DNA from: Limnohabitans sp. T6-5
GTDB taxonomy: Bacteria > Pseudomonadota > Gammaproteobacteria > Burkholderiales > Burkholderiaceae_C
Assembly: GCF_003063315.1 (NCBI RefSeq)
Contig: NZ_NERV01000001.1
Location: forward strand, 310,001-374,000
Length of the DNA: 64,000 nt
Direction: 5' to 3'
Part shown: piece by piece, positions 53,558 to 63,182 of the stretch
Layout of the letters: each line of letters starts with the position of its first letter
How positions within the stretch are numbered: position 1 is the stretch's first letter
The notes under the pieces: model-generated
Told to the model about the DNA's origin: nothing
What the model saw: the letters and a program-made list of their open reading frames with translations, nothing else
Databases searched by the model: none
Made by a program: the position numbers and the translations under genes

Positions 53558-55408
53558 ATGAACGCCCCCCAATTCCGCCCCCTGAAGTTCGGTGTGACCC
53601 GCGTCACGTTGCGCGATGGCGTGCCAGGCACGCATTACCTGACGGCAGAGCAGCCTTTGCAGTCCTTTGCCGAGCGCATGACCGACCGCCTGCAACATTG
53701 GGCCCAAACCAAACCCGAGCACACCTTCATGGCGCGCCGTGCCAAGCAAGCCGACGGCAGCACTGGCGACTGGAAACACATCACCTACGCAGAGGCCTGG
53801 CAGACTGCCCGCAGCATTGCGCAAGGCCTGATCGACCGGGGTCTCAGCGCTGAACGCCCTGTGGTCATATTGAGTGAAAACAGCCTGGAGCACGCCCTGC
53901 TGGGCTTGGGCTGCATGCTGGCCGGCGTGCCCTATGTGCCCACCTCTCCACCCTACTCGCTGGTCAGTGTGGACTACGACAAACTCAAGCACGTGCTCAA
54001 CACCGTGACGCCCGGCATGGTGTTCGCCTCCGACGCCCGGTATGCCAAAGCCATTGCCGCCACCGTCAGCGATGACATGGAAGTGGTGATGTGTGAAGGT
54101 GCGGTGGAAGGCCGCAAAGTCACCTCTTTCGAAAGCCTGTGCGCCACTGCCGCCACGCCTGCGGTGGACGCCGCCATTGCCGCCACCGGCCCCGACACCA
54201 TCGTCAAGTTTTTGTTCACCAGCGGCTCGACCAAGCTGCCCAAAGCCGTCATCAACACCCAGCGCCTGTGGTGCGCCAACCAGCAGCAAATGGCCCAGTC
54301 CATGCCGGTGCTGGCCGAAAAAGAACTGGTGCTGGTCGACTGGCTGCCTTGGAACCACACCTTCGGCGGCAACCACAACGTGGGCATGACGATCTACCAC
54401 GGCGGCACGCTTTACATCGACGACGGCAAGCCCACCCCCGCACTGATTGGCGAGACCTTGCGCAACCTGCGCGAGATCGCGCCCACGGTCTACTTCAACG
54501 TGCCCACCGGCTTTGAAGCGATCGCCCACGCCATGAAAACCGACGATCTGCTGCGCAAGACCTTGTTGTCACGCGTGCAGATGTTCTTCTACGCCGGTGC
54601 CGCCTTGGCCCAACCGATTTGGGACAGCCTGTACGAATCGCAAGAGCGCGAAGTTGGCGAACGCATCGTCATGGGCACGGGCTTGGGGATGACCGAATCG
54701 GGTCCGTTTGGCATTTTCGTGACCAACCCCTTTGTGCAGGCCGGTGATTTGGGCGTGCCCACCCCCGGCCTGGAACTCAAGCTGGTGGACATGCAAGGCA
54801 AGACCGAGGTGCGTTACCGCGGCCCCAACATCACCCCCGGCTACTGGCGCAACGCCGAAGAAACCGCAGGTGCGTTTGACGAAGAAGGCTTCTTCAAAAC
54901 CGGCGATGCGGTCAAGTGGATCGACGAAACCGATGTGCATTTGGGTCTGAAGTTCGACGGTCGCATTGCCGAAGACTTCAAGCTGGCCACGGGCACCTTT
55001 GTGAGCGTGGGCCCTCTGCGCGGCAAGATCATTGCCGCTGGTGCACCCTACATCCAGGACGCGGTGCTCACCGGCCTGAACATGAAGGAAGTCGGCGCGA
55101 TGATTTTCCCGACACCCGCCGTGCGCGCCATGAGCGGCTTGGGTGCAGACGTGCCTTTGTCCGAAGTGCTCGCCTCTGCCCCGGTGCTGGCCAAGTTCCA
55201 GGAGATCGTCAACGAACTGGCCAAAAGCGGCACCGGCAGCGCCAACCGCATTGCCCGCCTGTGCCTGCTGAGTGAGCCGCCCACCATCGACAAAGGCGAG
55301 ATCACCGACAAGGGCTCGATCAACCAGCGCTCGGTGCTGACGCACCGCGCCGACACCGTGGCGGCACTGCATGCCGACACGCTGCACTACATCGTCAAAC
55401 CCCAATGA
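53558..55408 (+). CDS. fcs: Feruloyl-CoA synthetase (AMP-forming acyl-CoA ligase)
   Basis: 616 residues, the length of the feruloyl-CoA synthase subgroup of AMP-binding enzymes. The ATP P-loop is FLFTSGSTKLPKAV near residue 218, the adenylate motif is VMGTGLGMTESGPFG near 370, and GFFKTGDAVKWID near 445 carries the ribose-binding Asp. The C-terminus lacks a simple canonical A10 lysine segment but has KGEITDKGSINQR near 587, which includes the expected Lys. It should activate ferulate or a similar hydroxycinnamate with ATP and CoA. The crotonase, thiolase, dehydrogenase and thioesterase around it form a complete side-chain degradation set. Confidence 0.88.
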   Translation: MNAPQFRPLKFGVTRVTLRDGVPGTHYLTAEQPLQSFAERMTDRLQHWAQTKPEHTFMARRAKQADGSTGDWKHITYAEAWQTARSIAQGLIDRGLSAERPVVILSENSLEHALLGLGCMLAGVPYVPTSPPYSLVSVDYDKLKHVLNTVTPGMVFASDARYAKAIAATVSDDMEVVMCEGAVEGRKVTSFESLCATAATPAVDAAIAATGPDTIVKFLFTSGSTKLPKAVINTQRLWCANQQQMAQSMPVLAEKELVLVDWLPWNHTFGGNHNVGMTIYHGGTLYIDDGKPTPALIGETLRNLREIAPTVYFNVPTGFEAIAHAMKTDDLLRKTLLSRVQMFFYAGAALAQPIWDSLYESQEREVGERIVMGTGLGMTESGPFGIFVTNPFVQAGDLGVPTPGLELKLVDMQGKTEVRYRGPNITPGYWRNAEETAGAFDEEGFFKTGDAVKWIDETDVHLGLKFDGRIAEDFKLATGTFVSVGPLRGKIIAAGAPYIQDAVLTGLNMKEVGAMIFPTPAVRAMSGLGADVPLSEVLASAPVLAKFQEIVNELAKSGTGSANRIARLCLLSEPPTIDKGEITDKGSINQRSVLTHRADTVAALHADTLHYIVKPQ

Positions 55409-55414
55409 CCATCA

Positions 55415-55478
55415 TGTAGGAGCGACGCCCCCGTCGCGAAATGCCGCGCAAATCGCGACGAGGGCGTCGCTCCTACAA
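55415..55478. repeat. REP-like palindrome, family 2
   Basis: TGTAGGAGCGACGCCCCCGT and the complementary ACGAGGGCGTCGCTCCTACA form a nearly perfect hairpin between the ligase and thiolase genes. This is the best-conserved member of family 2 in the window. Confidence 0.9.
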
Positions 55479-55494
55479 AAACCGAAAGAAAAAC

Positions 55495-56745
55495 ATGGCT
55501 TCCAAAGGATTTTTCAACGCGTTTACCGATGTGTGGATGCACGAAGGCGTGCGCACGCCCATGGTGGACTACTGCGGCGCACTGGGCCACATCTCGCCCA
55601 CGGACCTGGGCATCAAGGCCGCACGCGAAGCTTTGAAGCGCGCTGGCATCGCCCCCACCGAGATTGGCTCGGTCATCACCGGTAACATGGCCCCCGGCGA
55701 CTTTGACCAGTTCTTTTTGCCCCGCCACATTGGCCTGTACGCCGGTGTGCCCCAAGAAGTGCCCGCCATCATGACCCAGCGCATTTGCGGCACCGGTTTT
55801 GAGCTGTTCCGCCAGGCCGGTGAACAGATCGAAGCGGGCGTGTGCGAGGCCGCACTGGTGGTCGGCACCGAGAGCATGACGCGCAATCCGATCGCCGCCT
55901 TTGACCACCGCACCGGCTTCAAGCTGGGTGCACCCGTGGGCTTCAAGGACTACATGTGGGAAGCCCTGAAAGACCCGGCCGCTGGCATCAACATGATCCA
56001 GACTGCCGAGAACCTGGCCAAAAAGTACAACATCACCCGCGAAGAGGTTGACCAGTTCGCCAGCGACTCGTTTGCCAAGGCCGTGGCCGCGCAAGCCGCC
56101 GGTTTCCACGCAGGCGAGATCGTGCCCGTGGTCACCGAAAAGTTTGAACTCGAAGGCTACAAAGCCCGTGGCATCAAGCTGCAAGGCAAGGTCACCGAAG
56201 TGTCCACAGACACACACCCCCGCATCTCGCCGCCCGAAGTGCTGGCCAAACTCAAGTCCGTCTACGAAGGCGGCGTGCAGACCGGTGGCAACAGCTCGGC
56301 TTTGGTCGATGCGGCGGCCGCTTGCGTGGTCACCTCCGGTGCTTATGCCAAAGCGCAAGGCAAAAAGCCTCTGGCCCGCGTGGTGGCGGCAGCCGCCGTG
56401 GGCGTGCCGCCCGAAATCATGGGCATTGGCCCAGCGCCAGCCATTCGCTTGCTGCTCGAGCGCACAGGCCTCAAGTTGTCCGACATTGGCCGCTTTGAGA
56501 TCAACGAAGCGCAAGGCGCACAAACGCTGGCCGTGAGCCGCGAACTCGGCCTCGATTTGTCCAAGCTCAACGTCAACGGCGGCGCGATTGCGCTGGGCCA
56601 CCCCCTGGCTGCCACCGGCGTGCGCCTGACGATCACGCTGGCGCGTGAACTCCAACGCAGCGGCTTGCGCTACGGCATTTCCAGCGCCTGCGTGGGCGGT
56701 GGGCAAGGCATTGCCTTGTTGATCGAAAACCCTGAAGGCGCATGA
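55495..56745 (+). CDS. Acetyl-CoA acetyltransferase / 3-ketoacyl-CoA thiolase
   Basis: 416 residues from the ATG at 55495; an upstream in-frame ATG lies in the REP element. Thiolase catalytic residues are all present: Cys98 in QRICGTGFEL, His369 in GHPLAATG and Cys399 in SACVGGGQG. The sequence around Cys98 differs from the common N-R-x-C-G-S-G-x-Q, and the chain is about 20 residues longer than typical acetoacetyl-CoA thiolases, which may reflect an aromatic substrate. It should split 3-keto-aryl-propanoyl-CoA into aroyl-CoA and acetyl-CoA. Confidence 0.9.
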   Translation: MASKGFFNAFTDVWMHEGVRTPMVDYCGALGHISPTDLGIKAAREALKRAGIAPTEIGSVITGNMAPGDFDQFFLPRHIGLYAGVPQEVPAIMTQRICGTGFELFRQAGEQIEAGVCEAALVVGTESMTRNPIAAFDHRTGFKLGAPVGFKDYMWEALKDPAAGINMIQTAENLAKKYNITREEVDQFASDSFAKAVAAQAAGFHAGEIVPVVTEKFELEGYKARGIKLQGKVTEVSTDTHPRISPPEVLAKLKSVYEGGVQTGGNSSALVDAAAACVVTSGAYAKAQGKKPLARVVAAAAVGVPPEIMGIGPAPAIRLLLERTGLKLSDIGRFEINEAQGAQTLAVSRELGLDLSKLNVNGGAIALGHPLAATGVRLTITLARELQRSGLRYGISSACVGGGQGIALLIENPEGA

Positions 56746-56754
56746 AGTGAATTA

Positions 56755-56912
56755 GTAGGTCGGCGCCTTCAGGTCCGACATGTTCGCGGTCTGCAAGCAT
56801 TTGTCGGGGCTGAAGCCACCGACCTACAAAAATACAAAGTGCAAGAACCCGTAAGTCGGCGGCTTCTGCCCCGACATGTATCCGAAACGTCGGACCCGAA
56901 GGTCCGGCCTAC
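56755..56912. repeat. Two REP-like palindromes, family 1, in tandem
   Basis: Copy one (56755-56827) opens GTAGGTCGGCGCCTTCAGGT and closes GAAGCCACCGACCTAC. Copy two (56851-56912) opens GTAAGTCGGCGGCTTCTGCC and closes AGGTCCGGCCTAC. They occupy almost the whole gap between the thiolase and SDR genes, 17 bases before the SDR start. Confidence 0.85.
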
Positions 56913-56929
56913 AACAGAAAGGTCTCGAC

Positions 56930-57709
56930 ATGAACATCCAAGGACAAGCAGCACTGGTCACCGGCGGTGGCTCCGGTTTGGGCGAGGCCACGGCCCGCGA
57001 ATTGGCCCGTCTGGGCGCGAAGGTCGCCGTGCTCGACCTCAACATGGACAACGCCGAGCGTGTGGCCAAGGAGATCGGCGGCATTGCTGTGCACTGCAAC
57101 GTGTCTGACCCGGACAGCATGGCCCAGGCCATTGAGACCGCAGCGGCTGCGCATGGCCCTGCCCGCATCCTGATGCAAATTGCGGGCATCGGCACCGCCA
57201 AACGCGTGGTCGGCAAAGACGGCAACGCCGCGCCGCTGGAAGAGTTTGCCAAGGTGATCAACGTCAACCTGATTGGCACCTACAACGCCGCGCGCCTGTT
57301 TGCTGCCGCTTGCGCCAAGCTGGACCCCATGGAAAAGGATGGAGAGACTGATGGCGCCCGTGGCGTGATGGTCTTTACCGCATCGGTCGCTGCGTTTGAC
57401 GGCCAAGTCGGCCAGCAGGCCTACAGCGCTTCCAAAGCAGGCGTGGCGGGCATGACCCTGCCCATGGCCCGCGACCTGGCACAACATGGCATCCGCGTGT
57501 GCACCATTGCCCCCGGCCTGTTCAAAACCCCGTTGCTGGCCAGCTTGCCCGAGCCGGTGCAAGCTTCGCTGGCTGCCAGCATCCCCTTCCCCGCACGTCT
57601 GGGCAAGCCCAGCGAATTTGCCGAACTGGCCTGCCACATCGTCAGCAACGACCACCTGAACGGCGAAATCATTCGCCTGGATGGCGCACTGCGCATGGCG
57701 CCTCGTTGA
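56930..57709 (+). CDS. SDR family 3-hydroxyacyl-CoA dehydrogenase
   Basis: 259 residues from the ATG at 56930, with AGAAAGG upstream. Classical short-chain dehydrogenase: ALVTGGGSGLGEATARELAR near residue 8 binds NAD, MQIAGIG near 87, and the catalytic pair is Tyr165 and Lys169 in QAYSASKAG. It resembles type II 3-hydroxyacyl-CoA dehydrogenases (HSD17B10-like). It should oxidise the 3-hydroxy-aryl-propanoyl-CoA made by the hydratase to the 3-keto form used by the thiolase. Confidence 0.9.
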   Translation: MNIQGQAALVTGGGSGLGEATARELARLGAKVAVLDLNMDNAERVAKEIGGIAVHCNVSDPDSMAQAIETAAAAHGPARILMQIAGIGTAKRVVGKDGNAAPLEEFAKVINVNLIGTYNAARLFAAACAKLDPMEKDGETDGARGVMVFTASVAAFDGQVGQQAYSASKAGVAGMTLPMARDLAQHGIRVCTIAPGLFKTPLLASLPEPVQASLAASIPFPARLGKPSEFAELACHIVSNDHLNGEIIRLDGALRMAPR

Positions 57710-57719
57710 CAAGAGGTTC

Positions 57720-57857
57720 AGCGTTAGGCGTTAGGCGTTAGGCGTTAATCCTCCCAAGCCCCCCCCACTCTCAACGCTCAACGCTCAACGCTCAACGCTC
57801 AACGCCCAACGCCCAACGCTCAACGCTCAACGCTCAACGCTCAACTCCCAACGCTTA
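57720..57857. repeat. 7-bp repeat array C, converging inverted arms
   Basis: Left arm: four units of GCGTTAG/GCGTTAA at about 57721-57748. Right arm: about twelve consecutive CAACGCT/CAACGCC units from about 57772 to 57856, ending AACGCTTAACC. A C-rich centre separates the arms. The array fills the gap between the SDR and thioesterase genes and ends 5 bases before the thioesterase ATG, so its fold could affect ribosome access. Confidence 0.95.
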
Positions 57858-57861
57858 ACCC

Positions 57862-58278
57862 ATGAAAACTGTTGTCTACGAAGTGCAAGTGATGTTCGGT
57901 GACTGCGACCCCGCAGGCATCGTCTTCTTTCCCAATTTCTCCAAATGGATGGACGCTTCATCGCTGAACTTCTTTGTGAAGTGCGGCGTACCGCCCTGGC
58001 GCGAGCTGGTCAAGACGCGCGGCATCATCGGCACGCCGCTCTTGGAGATCAACACCAAATTCATCCGCCCCGCCACCTATGGCGAAACCATTCAAGTGCA
58101 CACCAGCGTGCAGGAATGGCGCGAGAAAGTCATCGTGCACAAACACGTGGTCATGCGCGGCGACACTGTGCTCTGCGAGGGCACCGAAGTGCGAGCGTTT
58201 TGCATCAAGCACCCCGATGATCCCGACCGCATCAAGGCCATTCCGGTGCCTGAGGACATCAAGGCTTTGTGCAGCTAA
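57862..58278 (+). CDS. Hotdog-fold acyl-CoA thioesterase (4-hydroxybenzoyl-CoA thioesterase type)
   Basis: 138 residues, the usual length. The family motif FGDCDPAGIVFFPNF carries the catalytic Asp16, matching Asp17 of the 4-hydroxybenzoyl-CoA thioesterase. No clear Shine-Dalgarno precedes the ATG; the sequence just upstream is the end of repeat array C. In this operon it would hydrolyse the aroyl-CoA released by the thiolase (for example vanilloyl-CoA) to the free acid and CoA. Confidence 0.9.
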   Translation: MKTVVYEVQVMFGDCDPAGIVFFPNFSKWMDASSLNFFVKCGVPPWRELVKTRGIIGTPLLEINTKFIRPATYGETIQVHTSVQEWREKVIVHKHVVMRGDTVLCEGTEVRAFCIKHPDDPDRIKAIPVPEDIKALCS

Positions 58279-58339
58279 ACCGTTTTTCAACCGTGTTCCC
58301 CCTGTGTTTTTCCAACCCACCTTTCATTAGGAGACAAGC

Positions 58340-59473
58340 ATGAACTTCAAGAAAACCCTGCTGGCTTTGGCCATCACCGCCGTGTCCAGCACCGCTGCAC
58401 TGGCCGACATCAAGATCGGCGTGAGCCTGGCGCTGACCGGCCCTGGCTCCGGCCTGGGCATCCCGATGCAAAACCAGTTCAAGCTGTTCCCACAAACCAT
58501 TGGTGGTGAAAAAGTTCAGCTGATCGTGCTGGACGACGGCACCGACCCTGGCAAAGGCGCGGCCAATGCCCGCCGCTTTGTGACCGAAGACAAAGTGGAC
58601 CTGATCATCGGTTCGTGCATCACCGCTGTGGCTGCCGCCATGACCGACATCGCTGCAGAAGCGGGCACGGTGCAATTGGCTGGCTCCCCCGTGGGCGTGC
58701 CACCCGGCAAAGACAAATGGATGTTCCGTCTGCCACAGTCCAACACCGTGATGGGCTACGCCGTGGTCGAGAGCATGAAAAAGCAAGGCATCAAAACCAT
58801 CGGCTTTTTGGGCTACACAGACGCCTACGGCGAGCAATGGCTCAAGGAAATCGGCCCGCTTCTGGACAAGGCAGGCATCAAGATCGTCGCCACCGAGCGC
58901 TTTGCCCGTACCGACACCAGCGTGACCCCACAAGCTTTGAAAATCACCTCCGCCAACCCCGATGCGGTGCTGGTCGTGGCATCGGGTTCTGGCGCTGCCA
59001 TGCCCCAGCTGGGCCTGATCGAGCGCGGTTACAAAGGCAAAATTTACCAAACACACGCAGCAGCCACCATGGACTTGATGCGCGTGGGCGGCAAAGCGGT
59101 GGAAGGCACTTACGTGGTCTCCGGCCCCGTGATCGCCCCCGACCAGTTGCCTGACAACCATCCCTCCAAGAAAGTGGCACAAGACTTCGTCGCCAAATAC
59201 GACAAGGTCTACGGCGCTGGCAGCCACAACCAGTTTGCTGGCCATGCCTACGACGCTCAAGTGGCCTTGGAAAAAGCCATTCCCATGGCGCTGAAAAAAG
59301 CCAAGTCCGGTACACCCGAGTTCCGTGCAGCCTTGCGTGACAGCTTGGAAACCATGGGCCGCACCACCTTTGCCCACGGCATCATGAACTGGACGGCTGC
59401 TGACCACTGGGGTTACACCATGGAAACCGGTGTGATGACGAAGGTTGTCGACGGCAAGTTCAAGGTCGAATAA
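58340..59473 (+). CDS. ABC transporter substrate-binding protein (LivK-like), phenylpropanoid operon
   Basis: 377 residues. The signal peptide MNFKKTLLALAITAVSSTAA precedes DIKIGVSLALTGPGSGLG, the opening of branched-chain-type receptors; QLAGSPVGVPPGKDKWMFRL and GYTDAYGEQWLKE follow. The ATG has AGGAGACAAGC upstream, a strong site. It feeds the permeases encoded next. Similar receptors in phenylpropanoid degraders (CouP type) bind p-coumarate, ferulate and cinnamate, which fits the enzymes upstream. Confidence 0.92.
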   Translation: MNFKKTLLALAITAVSSTAALADIKIGVSLALTGPGSGLGIPMQNQFKLFPQTIGGEKVQLIVLDDGTDPGKGAANARRFVTEDKVDLIIGSCITAVAAAMTDIAAEAGTVQLAGSPVGVPPGKDKWMFRLPQSNTVMGYAVVESMKKQGIKTIGFLGYTDAYGEQWLKEIGPLLDKAGIKIVATERFARTDTSVTPQALKITSANPDAVLVVASGSGAAMPQLGLIERGYKGKIYQTHAAATMDLMRVGGKAVEGTYVVSGPVIAPDQLPDNHPSKKVAQDFVAKYDKVYGAGSHNQFAGHAYDAQVALEKAIPMALKKAKSGTPEFRAALRDSLETMGRTTFAHGIMNWTAADHWGYTMETGVMTKVVDGKFKVE

Positions 59474-59606
59474 GACCCCTTGCATGATCCGCTGGGCCTG
59501 CAAGGCCCAGCGGTGAGCTGGCAGGCATGGCACAAGCCACGCCTGAGCCGCACACCGGGGCGGCATGATTTCTCCTGCTCCTGCTATTTATCTTCAAGGT
59601 TCCCCC

Positions 59607-60647
59607 ATGGACTTCTCGATCGCCAGCATTTTGCTGCTGGACGGGTTCACCAATGGCGCTGTCTATGCCCTGCTCGGGCTGGCCACGGTGCTGGTGTTCA
59701 CCGTCACGCGGGTCATCTTCATTCCGCAAGGCGAATTTGTGGCTTATGGCGCACTCACCTTGGCCATGCTGCAAACCGGCAAAACACCGGGCACCGTCTG
59801 GCTGCTGATGATTTTGGCCGTGGTCGCCTCCATGATGGAGTTGATCGAACGCTGGCGTCACCACGGCAACGCCGTGCGCGCCCTTCAGTCGGCCTTGAAG
59901 ACGCTGGTTTTTCCGGCCTTGATTTCTGCGCTGTCCGTATGGGCTGCGCCCCAACAATTTCCGCTGGGTGTGCAAGCCGCACTCAGCGTGGCCATCGTCA
60001 CGGCGTTTGGTCCACTGGTTTACCGTGTGGCCTACCAGTCGCTCGAAGCAGCCACACCTTTGGTGCTGTTGATCGTCTCGGTGGGTGTGCACTTCGCCAT
60101 GACGGGTCTGGGCTTGCTGTTCTTTGGTGCGGAAGGCTTTCGCAACCCGCCCTTCTGGGACGAGCGCTTCACCGTCGGCCCGCTGGCGCTGTCTGGCCAG
60201 ACGGTGATCATCTTTGTGGTGTCCTTGGCCTTGATCGTGCTGATGTGGCTGTACTTTGAAAAGTCGCTGCGCGGCAAAGCCCTGCGCGCCACCGCCGTCA
60301 ACCGCACGGGTGCCCGCCTGATGGGCATCTCCAGCCACACCTCGGGTCAGTTGACCTTCTTGCTGGCGGCCTTCATCGGGGCCTTGTCGGGCCTGCTGAT
60401 CGGCCCCACCACCACCGTGTTTTATGACTCGGGTTTCCTGATCGGTCTCAAAGGCTTCGTGGCCGCCGTGATCGCGGGCCTGTCGAGCTACCCCGGCGCT
60501 TTGCTGGGCGCCCTGTTTGTGGGCGTGGTCGAGTCTTTCGGCTCTTTCTGGGCCAGTGCATTCAAAGAGGTGATCGTGTTCACGCTGGTGCTGCCCATTC
60601 TTCTCGTGCGCTCGCTGCGCAGCGGCCATTCGGACGAGGACCACTGA
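59607..60647 (+). CDS. livH: ABC transporter permease (LivH-like)
   Basis: 346 residues from the ATG at 59607. It is longer than typical LivH (about 290-310) because of an extra ~45-residue segment after the second helix (LIERWRHHGNAVRALQSALK). The N-terminal DGFTNGAVYALLGLATVLVF and the coupling region GARLMGISSH are as expected. It lies one base before the fused permease-ATPase gene. Confidence 0.9.
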   Translation: MDFSIASILLLDGFTNGAVYALLGLATVLVFTVTRVIFIPQGEFVAYGALTLAMLQTGKTPGTVWLLMILAVVASMMELIERWRHHGNAVRALQSALKTLVFPALISALSVWAAPQQFPLGVQAALSVAIVTAFGPLVYRVAYQSLEAATPLVLLIVSVGVHFAMTGLGLLFFGAEGFRNPPFWDERFTVGPLALSGQTVIIFVVSLALIVLMWLYFEKSLRGKALRATAVNRTGARLMGISSHTSGQLTFLLAAFIGALSGLLIGPTTTVFYDSGFLIGLKGFVAAVIAGLSSYPGALLGALFVGVVESFGSFWASAFKEVIVFTLVLPILLVRSLRSGHSDEDH

Positions 60648-60648
60648 C

Positions 60649-62430
60649 ATGTTCAAAAAACAAAACATCGCTTTGTGGCTGCTGATCGCTGCCGTGCCTC
60701 TGGTGGCCGTGCTGCCGCTGCCTGATTTCTGGATCGCGCAACTGAACTACATCGGCCTGTACAGCCTGGTCTGCCTGGGTCTGGTGCTGCTGACTGGCGT
60801 GGGCGGCCTGACTTCGTTTGGCCAGGCCGCTTTCGTGGGCATCGGTGCTTACACCACCGCTTGGCTGACACTCAACACTGGCATGTCACCCTGGCTGACC
60901 TTGTGGGTTGGTTTAGCACTGACAGCGGTGAGCGCACTCGTTGTGGGCATGATCACCTTGCGCATGTCGGGGCACTATCTGCCGCTGGCCACGATTGCCT
61001 GGGGTTTGTCGCTTTACTACCTCATGGGCAACCTCGCCGCTTTGGGCAAATACGACGGCCTGCTGGGCCTGAAAAGCCTGTCCATCTCGGGCTTAAACGG
61101 CGACATCGACATCGGCCAGGGTCGGCTGTTCTTTGTGCTGACCTGGGCCATCTTGCTGGCCGGCGCCATTGCACTGCTCAACCTGCTGGACTCTCGTCCG
61201 GGCCGGGCGATTCGCTCGCTCAAGGGTGGTTCGCAAATGGCCGAGGCCATGGGCATCAGCACCTTCCGCTACAAAGTCACGATCTTCATCATCGCCGCCC
61301 TGTTCGCCTCGGTGGCGGGCTGGTTGCTGGCGCACTTCCAGCGCACCGTCAACCCTTCGGCCTTTGGCCTGAAGATGGGCATCGAATACCTGTTCATGAC
61401 CGTGGTCGGTGGCGTGGGTTATGTCTGGGGCGCCATCGTGGGCGCTGGCTTGATCAAGCTGCTCGACGACCAGTTGCAAGTGCTGCTGCCGGCCCTGATC
61501 GGCACCAGCGGCAGCTACGAAGTCATCGTGTTCGGCATCGCACTGGTCCTGGTGCTCAAGTACCTGCCCGATGGCCTGTGGTCGGTGGTGGCGCGCAAGC
61601 TGCCTCGCCCCCCGCGTGCCGTCGACTGGCACAACGCCGCCGACTTGCCTGCACGCAGCAAACCCGCCGCAGGCGATGTGGTGCTCAAGGTCGACAAGAT
61701 CCGCAAACAGTTTGGCGGCCTCACAGCGGTGAACGACATCAGCTTTGACATCCAGGCGGGCCAGATTGTCGGCCTGATCGGCCCCAACGGCGCAGGCAAA
61801 TCCACCACCTTCAACCTGATCACCGGCGTGCTGTCCAAAACCAGCGGACAAGTGCTGTTCCGGGGTGAAGACATCAGCGCCCTGCCCTCGCGCGAAATTT
61901 CTCGCCAGGGCATGGCCCGCACCTTCCAGCACGTCAAGATGATCCCCGACATGACCGTGCTCGAAAACGTGGCACTGGGCGCTTACACCCGGGGCCACAG
62001 CGGTGTGGTCTCCTCCATGCTGCGCACCAACCAAGCCGAAGAGCAGCGCATGATGAAAGAAGCCCAGCGCCAGCTGGAGCGCATCGGCATGGGTGCCTAC
62101 CTGCACGAACAAGCGGGCAACCTGGCCATGGGCCCGCAACGCTTGATGGAAATCGCCCGTGCGCTGTGCTGTGATCCGGCGCTGCTGCTGCTGGACGAAC
62201 CCGCGGCCGGTCTGCGCCACAAAGAGAAACAAGGTTTGGCCCAGGTGCTGCGCCAGCTCCAAGGCGAAGGCATGAGCATCTTGCTGGTCGAGCACGACAT
62301 GGACCTGGTGATGGACGTGTGCGATCAACTCGTGGTGATGGAATTTGGCACGCTGCTCACACGCGGCACCCCCGCAGAAATCCAAGCCAGCCCGGCCGTG
62401 CGCGCTGCTTACCTCGGAACGGAACACTGA
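60649..62430 (+). CDS. Fused ABC permease (LivM) and ATP-binding (LivG) protein
   Basis: 593 residues. Residues 1 to about 320 form a LivM-type permease with GVGGLTSFGQAAFVGIGAYT near residue 48. After a linker (PPRAVDWHNAADLPARSKPA) residues about 345-593 form a LivG-type ATPase: GPNGAGKSTTF near 380, NLAMGPQRLMEIARAL near 490, LLLDEPAAGL near 515, and the LivG end GTPAEIQASPAVRAAYLG. In the neighbouring transporter at 23-28 kb the same two parts are separate genes. The fusion ensures 1:1 coupling of one permease with one ATPase. Confidence 0.92.
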   Translation: MFKKQNIALWLLIAAVPLVAVLPLPDFWIAQLNYIGLYSLVCLGLVLLTGVGGLTSFGQAAFVGIGAYTTAWLTLNTGMSPWLTLWVGLALTAVSALVVGMITLRMSGHYLPLATIAWGLSLYYLMGNLAALGKYDGLLGLKSLSISGLNGDIDIGQGRLFFVLTWAILLAGAIALLNLLDSRPGRAIRSLKGGSQMAEAMGISTFRYKVTIFIIAALFASVAGWLLAHFQRTVNPSAFGLKMGIEYLFMTVVGGVGYVWGAIVGAGLIKLLDDQLQVLLPALIGTSGSYEVIVFGIALVLVLKYLPDGLWSVVARKLPRPPRAVDWHNAADLPARSKPAAGDVVLKVDKIRKQFGGLTAVNDISFDIQAGQIVGLIGPNGAGKSTTFNLITGVLSKTSGQVLFRGEDISALPSREISRQGMARTFQHVKMIPDMTVLENVALGAYTRGHSGVVSSMLRTNQAEEQRMMKEAQRQLERIGMGAYLHEQAGNLAMGPQRLMEIARALCCDPALLLLDEPAAGLRHKEKQGLAQVLRQLQGEGMSILLVEHDMDLVMDVCDQLVVMEFGTLLTRGTPAEIQASPAVRAAYLGTEH

Positions 62431-62431
62431 C

Positions 62432-63163
62432 ATGGCAACCCCTCTCCTCAAAGTCACCGACCTGCGTGCGGGCTACGGCAAAGCCGAAGTCCTGCACGGC
62501 CTGAGCCTGGAAGCGGCCAAGGGCAGCGTGATCACCGTGATCGGCCCCAACGGCGCAGGCAAGTCCACTTTCTTGAACAGCCTGATGGGCATCTTGCCCG
62601 CCAAAGGACAGATCGAGTTTGATGGCCAGTCGATCATCGACCTGACACTCGAAGAGCGTGTGATGCAAGGCATCTCGCTGGTGCCCGAAAAGCGCGAACT
62701 GTTTGGCACCATGAGCGTGGAAGACAACCTGGTGCTGGGCGGCTACCGCCAGATGCGCCTGGGCAACGCGCAATGGCGCAGCCGCCTGGACGACGTGTTT
62801 GACCTGTTCCCCCGCCTGAAAGAGCGCCGCTTGCAAGAAGCTGGCACGCTGTCGGGGGGCGAGCGCCAGATGCTGGCCGTGGGCCGCTCGCTCATGTCGC
62901 GCCCAGCGCTCTTGATGCTGGACGAGCCCAGCCTGGGCCTGGCCCCATTGATCGTCAAAGAAATCTTCACCATCATCGAAACCCTGCGCCAAACCGGCGT
63001 GACCATCGTGCTGGTCGAGCAAAACGCCCGCGCCGCGCTGGCCGTGGCCGACGACGGCTATGTGCTGGAGATGGGCGAGATTGGCCTGCATGGCAAAGCC
63101 GCCGACTTGGCCGAAGACCCCCGCGTGATCGACACCTATCTGGGTGCCGCGAAAAAAGGTTGA
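62432..63163 (+). CDS. livF: ABC transporter ATP-binding protein (LivF-like)
   Basis: 243 residues from the ATG at 62432, one base after the fused gene's stop. Walker A GPNGAGKSTF near residue 36, signature LSGGERQMLAVGRSL near 137, Walker B LMLDEPSLGL near 160. It completes the second branched-chain-type importer in the window. Confidence 0.93.
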   Translation: MATPLLKVTDLRAGYGKAEVLHGLSLEAAKGSVITVIGPNGAGKSTFLNSLMGILPAKGQIEFDGQSIIDLTLEERVMQGISLVPEKRELFGTMSVEDNLVLGGYRQMRLGNAQWRSRLDDVFDLFPRLKERRLQEAGTLSGGERQMLAVGRSLMSRPALLMLDEPSLGLAPLIVKEIFTIIETLRQTGVTIVLVEQNARAALAVADDGYVLEMGEIGLHGKAADLAEDPRVIDTYLGAAKKG

Positions 63164-63182
63164 GAGTTTGGCATGTTGGATT

